A stretch of 63,048 nt of DNA, taken from the NCBI GenBank assembly GCA_964599275.1, contig CAZRFK010000004.1:1-63048 (forward strand), given 5' to 3'. The translations under genes were made by a program, and so were the position numbers. Positions 17,570 to 25,654 of this stretch are shown piece by piece; within the stretch, counting starts at the first letter, position 1; each line of letters starts with the position of its first letter. The notes under the pieces are model-generated. The model did not search any database. It was not told the DNA's origin and worked only from the letters and a program-made list of their open reading frames with translations. This stretch comes from PUMD01 sp964599275. GTDB lineage: Bacteria > Bacillota > Sulfobacillia > SLMV01.

Positions 17570-18664
17570 ATGAAAGATTGCCAACAGAGATACCCTCGGA
17601 TGATTATGGATTTGTCAAAACTGCGGAAAAATATTGAACACATTGTCCAGGCCTGCGGTGAACACGGGGTGGGAGTTACTGCAGTCACCAAAGTGTTGTG
17701 CGCTCATCCGGCAGCAGCTGAGGTTTTGATCGAGGCAGGCGTGGATAATCTGGGTGATTCCCGTTTGAAGAATTTGCGCAGGCTTCGGGACAGTGATGTG
17801 GATGCTGAACTGATGCTGCTTCGTCTTCCCCGCATGAGCAGGGCGGATGATGTGGTTCAGCTGGCAGATGTCAGTCTCAACAGCGAGGTAGCCACTATTG
17901 AATCTCTTGATGAGGCTGCCTGCGCCAACAATGTTACACATGGAGTCGTTCTGATGGTGGACGTTGGGGATCTTCGTGAAGGGGTGTGGATTGATGATGT
18001 TGCATCCCTGGCGGAAGCAGCAGACCAGGCTGAAAACGTGAATGTCGTCGGTGTGGGTACCAACCTGGCATGTTACGGTGGGGTTACCCCCAGCGTACGC
18101 AACATGGAGAAGCTTCTTCAGGCGCGTTCGGTGGCTGCCGAGGTGCTGGGCTTTGAACCTGAGGTGGTTTCCGGAGGTAATTCCGCTAACTGGGACCTTT
18201 TGAAATCGGGGCAGCTGCCGGAAGGGATCAACAACCTGCGCATTGGTGAGGCAATTTTCCTGGGTAACGAGACAGTTCGTCGCGCAAAAATCGATCCAAT
18301 GCATGACGACGTGTTTCAGGTGGAGGCGGAAGTTATTGAACTGCAGAGGAAACCTTCCGTGCCAGTTGGTGATATCGGTCAGGATGCATTTGGCCAGACT
18401 CCAACCTTTGAAGACCGGGGACGCCACCGTCGGGCGATTGTTGCTTTAGGGCGACAGGATGTGGTTCCGGATGGATTACTACCGCGGATGAATGCAGCAG
18501 AGATCATTGGAGCCTCGAGTGATCATATGATATTGGATGTGGAGGATGTACAGAACCCTGTAGAGGTGGGGGACGTGCTGACTTTCACCGTGCGTGGCTA
18601 TTCTGCCCTTCTGGCTCTTTCTACTTCCCAGTATGTCCACAAGCAGGAAGTAAGGTTGGACTGA
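17570..18664 (+). CDS. orr: Ornithine racemase (alanine-racemase-like PLP enzyme)
   Basis: A 364-residue PLP enzyme of the alanine racemase N-terminal barrel family. The PLP lysine is in TAVTKVLCAHP near the N-terminus. In this operon the expected substrate is L-ornithine, converted to the D-isomer used by OraSE, and the length fits known ornithine racemases. AGGAGGTGATT precedes the ATG. In some clostridia orr leads the cluster; here it is the last gene. An amino-acid racemase of other specificity is possible but unlikely in this context. Confidence 0.87.
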   Translation: MKDCQQRYPRMIMDLSKLRKNIEHIVQACGEHGVGVTAVTKVLCAHPAAAEVLIEAGVDNLGDSRLKNLRRLRDSDVDAELMLLRLPRMSRADDVVQLADVSLNSEVATIESLDEAACANNVTHGVVLMVDVGDLREGVWIDDVASLAEAADQAENVNVVGVGTNLACYGGVTPSVRNMEKLLQARSVAAEVLGFEPEVVSGGNSANWDLLKSGQLPEGINNLRIGEAIFLGNETVRRAKIDPMHDDVFQVEAEVIELQRKPSVPVGDIGQDAFGQTPTFEDRGRHRRAIVALGRQDVVPDGLLPRMNAAEIIGASSDHMILDVEDVQNPVEVGDVLTFTVRGYSALLALSTSQYVHKQEVRLD

Positions 18665-18733
18665 AGTTTGTGGGAGTTCAGGGTAGATTGTCAATCTACA
18701 CTTTGGTTTAATAGCTGAAATAAATAGAGAGAA

Positions 18734-18757
18734 GGGGCGCGGGAATTCCCGCGCCCC
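18734..18757. terminator. Perfect GC-rich palindrome between convergent operons
   Basis: A 24-base perfect inverted repeat (arms GGGGCGCGGG / CCCGCGCCCC around AATT) between orr and fdhA. T-rich stretches follow on both sides (CCTTTATATTTTTT to the right; a CT/AT-rich stretch on the other strand), so it probably terminates both operons. Confidence 0.82.
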
Positions 18758-18763
18758 TGACCT

Positions 18764-21487
18764 TTATATTTTTTCCACCTTCACTGCGCATACCTTAAGT
18801 TCGGGAATTTTGGCCTGCGGATCCAGCTCTGGATTGGTCAGGCGATTGGCCGGACTCTCAGAGTAGTGGAATGGCATAAATACCTGTCCCGGCTGTACAC
18901 GCTGACCTACCGCTGCATAGGTTTGTACAGTGCCTCTTCTGGAACTGACCCGTACTCGTTCTCCATCAGAGATATCCAGATTCGTGGCATCTTCTGAATT
19001 GATTTCGACATAGCTATTGGGCTGATGTTCGTTTATGGCCCTGCTGCGCCGGGTCATGGTTCCCGTATGGAACTGATAGAGCATTCGCCCGGTCATGAGG
19101 ATAAAGTCATACTCATCGTCAGGCAGTTCTGCAGGAGGAATAAAGGTGACTGCGTGGAACTTTCCTTTACCCCGCGCAAATTCTCCCTGGTGCAGGAAAC
19201 GGGTTCCCGGGTGACTGGGATCGGGGCAGGGCCACTGCAGTCCACCATCGGATAAAAGGTCATGCTTCATGCCACCGTAGATGGGACTTACAGAACTGAT
19301 TTCATCCATTATTTCAGCAGTTGAATCATATTGCATGTCGTAGTCCAACTTTTCCGCCAGTCTGGACAATATGATCCAGTCGGGCAGGGATTGCCCCCGA
19401 GCCTGAACTGCCGGTTGAATAGGCTGAACCCGCCGTTCAGTGTTGGTGAAGGTACCGTCTTTTTCAGCGAAACTGCAGGCGGGAAGAATCACATCTGCAA
19501 GTTGGGCGGTTTCGGTCAGGAAAAGGTCCTGAACAACCAGGAAATCCAGGTTTTTAAGGGCTTTTCTTACGTGGTTCTGATCTGGGTCGGAAATCATCGG
19601 GTTTTCACCCATGATATACATTGCCCGCAGATCCCCAGCAGCTGCTGCATTCATCATCTCAACAACCGTCAGACCTGGTTCTTCTGATAATCTGGTTTCC
19701 CAACTATCCTGAAATTTTTCCCGCACCTGAGGTTCATCAACTGATTGATATCCAGGGTAAACATTGGGCAGTGCACCCAGGTCGCAGGCTCCCTGTACAT
19801 TGTTCTGCCCGCGCAGGGGATTCACTCCTGCACCTTTTTTACCCACATTTCCGCACAGCATGGCCAGGTTGGCCAGGGCCAGTACGTTGTCAGTCCCTGA
19901 TTTATGTTGGGTTATACCCATGGCGAAATAAATGGAGCCCAGCTCAGCCCCGGCATACCGCCTTGCCGCTTCTATTATCTCTTCCCGGGGTACTCCAGTG
20001 ATTTCCTCCACTGTTTCCGGAGTGTAGTCCTGCACGGCTGCAGCCATGGTATCTAAGTTTTCCGTCCGATCAGCAACATAATCTTCATCCCATAGTTGTT
20101 CTTTCAATATGACTCTTATCATGCCGTTTATCAGTGCCACATCAGTGCCGGGACGCTGATACATGCAGACATCAGCCATAGAAGAAAGTTCTATTTCTCT
20201 GGGATCAGCCACTAATAGTTCGGCACCATCCCGCACCGCTTTCTTGATCTTGCTGCCGATAACTGGGTGGTTTTCAGTGGGGTTTGACCCGGTAACGAAA
20301 AACAGGTCGGAATGTTCGATTTCTCCAATCGAGTTGGTCATAGCTCCTGAGCCAAAAGCTTTCGCCAGGCCAGCCACTGTTGAGGAGTGACACAGACGCG
20401 CGCAGTGATCAACGTTGTTGGTTCCGATTACTGCACGCATGAATTTTTGCATGAGGTAATTTTCCTCGTTAGTGCATTTTGCCGAACTCAGCCCCCCCAG
20501 GGCATCGGGTCCTGATTGGTTCCTGATTTCAGACAGGTTGTCTGCAACATAATCAAGGGCTTCATCCCAGTCGACTTCCTCGAAATCTTCTCCCCGTCTT
20601 ATGAGTGGGGAAGTAAGGCGGTCCGGGTGGGAAACGAAATCATGACCAAACCGTCCCTTAACACAGGCCTCTCCGGCCGGGTTGGGTGAATTTTCATGTC
20701 TTACAGCACCGGTTTCGATTATTTGCCCATCTTTTATCCGCAGCTGCAGACGGCAGCCGACACCGCAGTACGGACATATGGTTTCTGCATTTTCAAAGTC
20801 ATAGGAGCGTCCTTTTCCTTTTGCTGGCTTGTAGGTTAGAGCTCCTGTGGGGCATACCTCAACGCACTGGCCGCAAAAGACACAATCTGACGAATCGCCG
20901 CCGAGATCCTCGTCTGCCGGTGTCGCCACCTTGGTTACGAAACCACGTTCGGCAAAATTGATGGCAAAAGAGTTCTGGATTTCACGATCTACTCTCACGC
21001 ACTTTCCGCACAATATGCATTTATCAGGATCAACTTCTATGAAGGGATTATCGTTCTGTATGTGGTAACGGCTTTCTTCTTTACCGCCATAGCTGGATTC
21101 TGACAACCCATATTCGTAAGCCAAATCCTGAAGACCACAGTTTCCGTTGGCTTCACAGGTCATGCAGTCCAGGGGATGATCAGAAAGAATGAGATCGAGT
21201 ATGTCTCGTCGGGAGCGCATCACCTTTTTGGTAGATGTATGCACCTTCATTCCATCTTCTACCGGGGTTTCACAGGCAGTGGGGAGATTATCTCTCCCTT
21301 CGATTTCGATGAGACAAACCCGACAGGCTCCTACGTTAGACAGATGGGGATCGTGACACAGAGTGGGGATATCAATTCCACTGTCTTGAGCCACTTCCAG
21401 GACTGTCTGGCCGCTTTCTGCCTGATATCTCTGGCCGTCGATGTAGATCAACACTTGACTGCGTACCTCCTTTTTTTCTTCTATCAT
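18764..21487 (-). CDS. fdhA: Formate dehydrogenase catalytic subunit (Mo/W-bis-MGD, Cys type)
   Basis: A 907-residue molybdopterin oxidoreductase. In order: an N-terminal 2Fe-2S domain with a NuoG-like His/Cys cluster (DHPLDCMTC), two 4Fe-4S ferredoxin motifs (CILCGKCVR and CVFCGQCVEVCPTGA), a further 4Fe-4S motif at CPYCGVGC, then the bis-MGD body. The active-site segment HCARLCHSS aligns with the Sec site of formate dehydrogenase H and has a plain cysteine codon, so it is a non-selenium enzyme. The ATG at 21487 overlaps the hymB stop and has TGGAGG upstream. With HymAB it would interconvert formate/CO2 and NAD(H) in the cytoplasm. Formate specificity is inferred from the family. Confidence 0.88.
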   Translation of the reverse strand: MIEEKKEVRSQVLIYIDGQRYQAESGQTVLEVAQDSGIDIPTLCHDPHLSNVGACRVCLIEIEGRDNLPTACETPVEDGMKVHTSTKKVMRSRRDILDLILSDHPLDCMTCEANGNCGLQDLAYEYGLSESSYGGKEESRYHIQNDNPFIEVDPDKCILCGKCVRVDREIQNSFAINFAERGFVTKVATPADEDLGGDSSDCVFCGQCVEVCPTGALTYKPAKGKGRSYDFENAETICPYCGVGCRLQLRIKDGQIIETGAVRHENSPNPAGEACVKGRFGHDFVSHPDRLTSPLIRRGEDFEEVDWDEALDYVADNLSEIRNQSGPDALGGLSSAKCTNEENYLMQKFMRAVIGTNNVDHCARLCHSSTVAGLAKAFGSGAMTNSIGEIEHSDLFFVTGSNPTENHPVIGSKIKKAVRDGAELLVADPREIELSSMADVCMYQRPGTDVALINGMIRVILKEQLWDEDYVADRTENLDTMAAAVQDYTPETVEEITGVPREEIIEAARRYAGAELGSIYFAMGITQHKSGTDNVLALANLAMLCGNVGKKGAGVNPLRGQNNVQGACDLGALPNVYPGYQSVDEPQVREKFQDSWETRLSEEPGLTVVEMMNAAAAGDLRAMYIMGENPMISDPDQNHVRKALKNLDFLVVQDLFLTETAQLADVILPACSFAEKDGTFTNTERRVQPIQPAVQARGQSLPDWIILSRLAEKLDYDMQYDSTAEIMDEISSVSPIYGGMKHDLLSDGGLQWPCPDPSHPGTRFLHQGEFARGKGKFHAVTFIPPAELPDDEYDFILMTGRMLYQFHTGTMTRRSRAINEHQPNSYVEINSEDATNLDISDGERVRVSSRRGTVQTYAAVGQRVQPGQVFMPFHYSESPANRLTNPELDPQAKIPELKVCAVKVEKI

Positions 21488-23277
21488 TGTATTGCCTCCA
21501 CAGGACATATTTCAGCGCAGGCACCACAGGCGATACACTTGTCTGCATCTATGTGGTGGGGTTCGCGTAGTTCTCCGCTTATGGCCCCGACCGGGCATTC
21601 GTCTATGCAGGTTCCGCAGCCGACGCAGAGGTCTGCATCAATGATATAAGGTTCAGACAATGCAGGACAGTGACGGCTGGGACACCGTTTGTCGTGGATA
21701 TGAGCAATATATTCATCGCGGAACGATTGCAGGGTGCTCAGCACCGGGTTGGGAGCGGTCTGCCCGAGTCCGCACAGCGAGGTATCCTTGATAAGGGCGG
21801 ACAGAGACTCCAGTTTTTCAATATCATCCGGCTGACCTTCTCCCTCTGTAATTCGCTCGAGAACTTGAAGCATGCGTTTTGTTCCCACTCTGCAGGGAGT
21901 GCATTTACCACAGGATTCATCCTGGGTGAATTCCAGGAAAAACCTTGCCACATCTACCATGCAGCTGTCCTCATCCATCACCACCAGGCCGCCCGAACCC
22001 ATGATGGCACCAAGCTCATCGAGCGACTCGTAATCGATTGGGGCATCCAGATGTTCTGCAGGTATGGTTCCTCCGGAGGGGCCACCTATCTGTGCAGCCT
22101 TGAACTTCTTTCCGTCCGGGATGCCGCCGGCGATTCCGAAGATGATTTCTCGCAGGGTTATGCCCATTGGAACTTCTATCAGACCGGTCTGGGCTACATC
22201 ACCGGTGAGGGCAAACACCTTGGTTCCCTTACTGTTTTCTGTACCGATGTTTGAAAACCATTCGCTGCCCCTGAGGATAATGGACGGGACATTGGCGTAA
22301 GTCTCTACATTGTTGATCAGGGTTGGCTGTCCCCACAGACCTGAGTTGGCAGGATATGGGGGGCGGCTGCGCGGTTGACCTCTTCGTCCTTCTATGGAGG
22401 CGATCAGCGCAGTCTCTTCGCCGCAGACAAAAGCTCCGGCTCCAACCCGTATTTCAATGTCGAATGAAAAATCCGAATCAAATATGTTCTCCCCGAGATA
22501 GCCGTGTAATCTCGCCTTTTCGAGGGCCATATCGAGATGTTTTACCGCCAGAGGATATTCAGCCCTCACGTAAACAAATCCCCGTTCGGCACCAACAGCA
22601 TATCCGGCTATGGTCATGGCCTCAATTACACTCTGGGGGTTTCCTTCCAGGATACTTCTGTCCATGAAAGCTCCCGGGTCACCCTCGTCAGCGTTGCATA
22701 TTACATATTTAGGCTCTCCTTCGGCTGCACGGGTGAATTCCCATTTGAGACCTGTTGGGAAACCGGCTCCTCCTCGCCCACGCAGGCCAGAGTCCTTGAT
22801 TTCCTCTATAACTCCCTCGGGATTCATTTCTGTAAGGACCTGCTTGAGTGCCTCGAAACCATCACTTTCCAGGTAATCTTCCATACTTGTCGGATCTATT
22901 AAACCGGTGTCTTTCAGTACAATTTTGGTCTGCTTATCAAAAAACTTCAGCTTTTCATAATTGGAAACCGCCAGGTGGCCATCATCTTCCATGGCCAGAG
23001 ATTCCACCGGCTGACCGCCAAGCAAGTGCTCATCCACTATTTTGTCGACGTCTGCGGTCTCCAATTTACCGTACATGGCTCCCTCGGGCAGGATGAGCAT
23101 TGTCGGGCCCAGACTGCAGCGGCCGGCACATCCGGTTTTTTTGACCGCCGCATCAACGGGGAATTGTTCTGACAGTCCTTCCTGCTCAAGAATCTGGATC
23201 AAATGTTCATAGATTTCCTCGGCACCGGATGACAGACATCCCGTGCCCGCACAGATGAGAATCTGATTGTCGCTCAC
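21484..23277 (-). CDS. hymB: NADH-binding flavoprotein subunit, HymB/NuoF type
   Basis: A 597-residue diaphorase subunit. An N-terminal thioredoxin-like 2Fe-2S domain (CAGTGCLSSG) is followed by the NADH/FMN core (GRGGAGFPTGLKW), an SLBB-like part, the N3 4Fe-4S cluster SCGKCTPCR, and a C-terminal double ferredoxin (CVGCGTCIDECP, CIACGACAEICP). This layout is that of HymB/HydB rather than respiratory NuoF. GTG start at 23277 with GGAGG upstream. It sits between hymA and fdhA in one operon and links the formate dehydrogenase to NAD(H). Electron bifurcation with ferredoxin is possible but not shown by the sequence. Confidence 0.9.
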   Translation of the reverse strand: MSDNQILICAGTGCLSSGAEEIYEHLIQILEQEGLSEQFPVDAAVKKTGCAGRCSLGPTMLILPEGAMYGKLETADVDKIVDEHLLGGQPVESLAMEDDGHLAVSNYEKLKFFDKQTKIVLKDTGLIDPTSMEDYLESDGFEALKQVLTEMNPEGVIEEIKDSGLRGRGGAGFPTGLKWEFTRAAEGEPKYVICNADEGDPGAFMDRSILEGNPQSVIEAMTIAGYAVGAERGFVYVRAEYPLAVKHLDMALEKARLHGYLGENIFDSDFSFDIEIRVGAGAFVCGEETALIASIEGRRGQPRSRPPYPANSGLWGQPTLINNVETYANVPSIILRGSEWFSNIGTENSKGTKVFALTGDVAQTGLIEVPMGITLREIIFGIAGGIPDGKKFKAAQIGGPSGGTIPAEHLDAPIDYESLDELGAIMGSGGLVVMDEDSCMVDVARFFLEFTQDESCGKCTPCRVGTKRMLQVLERITEGEGQPDDIEKLESLSALIKDTSLCGLGQTAPNPVLSTLQSFRDEYIAHIHDKRCPSRHCPALSEPYIIDADLCVGCGTCIDECPVGAISGELREPHHIDADKCIACGACAEICPVEAIQ

Positions 23278-23303
23278 AGCTATCTACCTCCGTGAAGACC
23301 GGC

Positions 23304-23762
23304 TCAATACCGGTCAAGAATTTCAGGAATATCCTCGGCTGTTAAATTGCCGTAGACGTTTTCATCGATCATGAGTACGGGAGCGAGACTGCATGCAGCT
23401 ACACAGCGGGTCTGGGTTAAGGTGAAGCGCTGGTCGCTGCTGGTTTCTCCCAGTTCAATGTCCAGATGTTCGTAGATGGTGTCCAAAAGGGCATCTGCGC
23501 CCTTGACGTAACAGGCAGTACCTGTACAAACGCCGATTGTGTGGTCTCCTTTTGGTGTTGTGGAAAAGAATGAGTAAAAGGTGACTACTCCATAAATTTC
23601 ACTCAAGGGAATATTCATGTGTTCCGACACAAACTCCTGAGCTCTATGGGGAAGATATCCCAGTTTCTGCTGTGCTTCATGCAGAACGGGTACCAGGGCT
23701 CCCCGGCGGTCGCGGTATTTTTCGATAATGGGTTTGAGTTCATCCAGAGTTTTTTCGCACAT
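23304..23762 (-). CDS. hymA: NADH dehydrogenase 24 kDa-type subunit, HymA/NuoE
   Basis: A 152-residue thioredoxin-like 2Fe-2S protein. The four cluster cysteines are in CTGTAC and CVAAC. The N-terminal helical part (IIEKYRDRRGALVPVLHEAQQ) is typical of NuoE/HymA. The ATG at 23762 with GGAGC upstream gives the normal family length; a longer frame to 23876 has no support. First gene of the hymA-hymB-fdhA operon. Confidence 0.92.
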   Translation of the reverse strand: MCEKTLDELKPIIEKYRDRRGALVPVLHEAQQKLGYLPHRAQEFVSEHMNIPLSEIYGVVTFYSFFSTTPKGDHTIGVCTGTACYVKGADALLDTIYEHLDIELGETSSDQRFTLTQTRCVAACSLAPVLMIDENVYGNLTAEDIPEILDRY

Positions 23763-24020
23763 TATTAGCTCCTCCACACATAAAATTAATGCTGTAGACG
23801 CTTCTCCATAATCTATTGGTTCTACAAACAGCACTATATTCCTTGCTGATAAGCCCTGCCTAATCCTGTCTTTCAATGCGATCGACTGTAAAAGTATCGA
23901 ATTTCGCAGGCTGAATGTCAGGATAGTTTATGCTGAGAAAGCCAGCTTGTCAGGGGATATAAGATCCTGTCGGGTAGACATTAAATAAAATCAAGGGTCA
24001 GATGCAGCGTGTGTGAGGAC

Positions 24021-25376
24021 TCAGACCTCTTTTTGTTTCCATCGGCCCCGGTTAAAAACGTTCCACGCGGCTGCCGCTTTGAAAATGATTTCTGCCAAAA
24101 TGACCACCCAGATCGCTTCCAGAGAAAAGTCCAGCACATATACGCCAATTACTATCAGTGGTACCCGGATGACCCAAGAGCTGATTCCAGAAATGTACAT
24201 TGCCGTTTCGGTGTCTCCAGCACCCCGCAGTGCTCCGGCAAAGACATCACTGGTGCAGATGGCTGGCTGCATGAAGGCTGCTATTCGCAGGCATCTTGCT
24301 CCCAGACGAATCACTTCCGGGTCCGTGGTGAACAGTCGCAGAATATACTCCGGAAACAGTAAGAATGCGATCCCCATAACACACATTACAATAAGGCCCA
24401 TACGCCAGGCCTCCGATGTTCCTTTTTCAGCTTCATCTGGTTGACCGGCGCCCAGACGCTGGCCGGTTACTATGCTCGCAGCAATTGCGAAGCCGTAACC
24501 AGGCATGAAGGACAGGGACTCAGCAGTTACGGTTACCTGATGGGCTGCCAGGGTGATGGTACCCATAGAAGCGATGATCATTGTACTGAAAGTCCGGGCA
24601 CCGTCGCGTAAAAGAGCCTCCACAGCGGCGGGAATCGATACCCGGATTATACGTTTGAGCGTGGCCGAGTTCGGTCTTATTATCTGCGACAGGCGCAGTC
24701 TAAGACTGGTTCTTCTGAGCAGCAGAATCACAGCAAATATTCCCCCGATTATCTGCCCTGAAACCAGAGCATAACCAGCTCCCAGGACTCCGAGGCGGGG
24801 AAAACCGAAGCTGCCAAAAATGAGCAGATAATCTCCCACAATGTTTACGATGTTAGTTACAATAGTTACCATCAGGGGGCCCTGGGTGTCTCCAGCACCC
24901 CGCATTATACCGTTGGCTGCAATTGTGGGTAGATAGATGACCGCAGCCAGGGATAGAGCCCGCACATACCCGGTGCCCATGGCCGCAACAGATTGTTCTG
25001 TCTGCGCCCAGCGGTACACAAGGTGAGCATTAGGTGCGATAACAGCGGTGCATATCGCTCCCAGAACCAGTGCCAGAAAGAGACCGTGTTCTGAAATATG
25101 GGAGGCACCGAGCAGATCCTCTTCACCCTTGTGCCGGGCTACCAGAGCAGTGATTCCAATGCCCACGGCGCCCAGCACCCAGACCAGCGAGAAGTAGACC
25201 TGACCTCCAAGCGCAACAGCACTCAATTCAGCTGCTCCCAACCGTCCCACCATTGCGGTATCGAAGATCCAGGCGGTCATGTGTAAACACATCTCCAGGA
25301 TAGCTGGCCAGGCAAGGGCAAAAATCTCTTTTCTTCCGATGGAGTTTGTTTTTCTTATGCTTTCTGCGCGGGCCAT
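24021..25376 (-). CDS. MATE family multidrug/toxin exporter
   Basis: A 451-residue integral membrane protein with about 12 hydrophobic helices and the two-fold repeat of MATE transporters (LAWPAILEMCLHMTAWIFDTAMVGRLG at the first repeat). It exports organic cations or metabolites using Na+ or H+. AGCTGGAGG precedes the ATG. It stands alone between the fdh operon and the M14 gene. Substrate not predictable. Confidence 0.9.
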   Translation of the reverse strand: MARAESIRKTNSIGRKEIFALAWPAILEMCLHMTAWIFDTAMVGRLGAAELSAVALGGQVYFSLVWVLGAVGIGITALVARHKGEEDLLGASHISEHGLFLALVLGAICTAVIAPNAHLVYRWAQTEQSVAAMGTGYVRALSLAAVIYLPTIAANGIMRGAGDTQGPLMVTIVTNIVNIVGDYLLIFGSFGFPRLGVLGAGYALVSGQIIGGIFAVILLLRRTSLRLRLSQIIRPNSATLKRIIRVSIPAAVEALLRDGARTFSTMIIASMGTITLAAHQVTVTAESLSFMPGYGFAIAASIVTGQRLGAGQPDEAEKGTSEAWRMGLIVMCVMGIAFLLFPEYILRLFTTDPEVIRLGARCLRIAAFMQPAICTSDVFAGALRGAGDTETAMYISGISSWVIRVPLIVIGVYVLDFSLEAIWVVILAEIIFKAAAAWNVFNRGRWKQKEV

Positions 25377-25654
25377 AAAACACCTCCAGCTTGCCGAATT
25401 ATGAAGTCACTCCCGCTATTCTATACGTTTAGGAAAGCGGTGTCACGGTCCATCTCAAAAATTGTTCATTCTGCTGATTCTTTGCAGAAGCCAGTGCGGA
25501 TAAACTAAGGTGATTCAGTAAAAAAAGATGAGGTCGGCTATCACGAAACTGAAAAATGCAGGGTTTTTGGGATTAATGTCCAAGACCTAAATGAAGAGTA
25601 CATTCAAAAACGAGCACTCTAATTTTTTTCGGGTGACTCGAGGAGGTTGTGAGC

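Noticed and set aside
25509..25622. Stop-to-stop frame of 37 codons with protein-like composition upstream of the M14 gene
   Set aside because: It has no ATG, GTG or TTG start and no ribosome binding site; at most a gene remnant.
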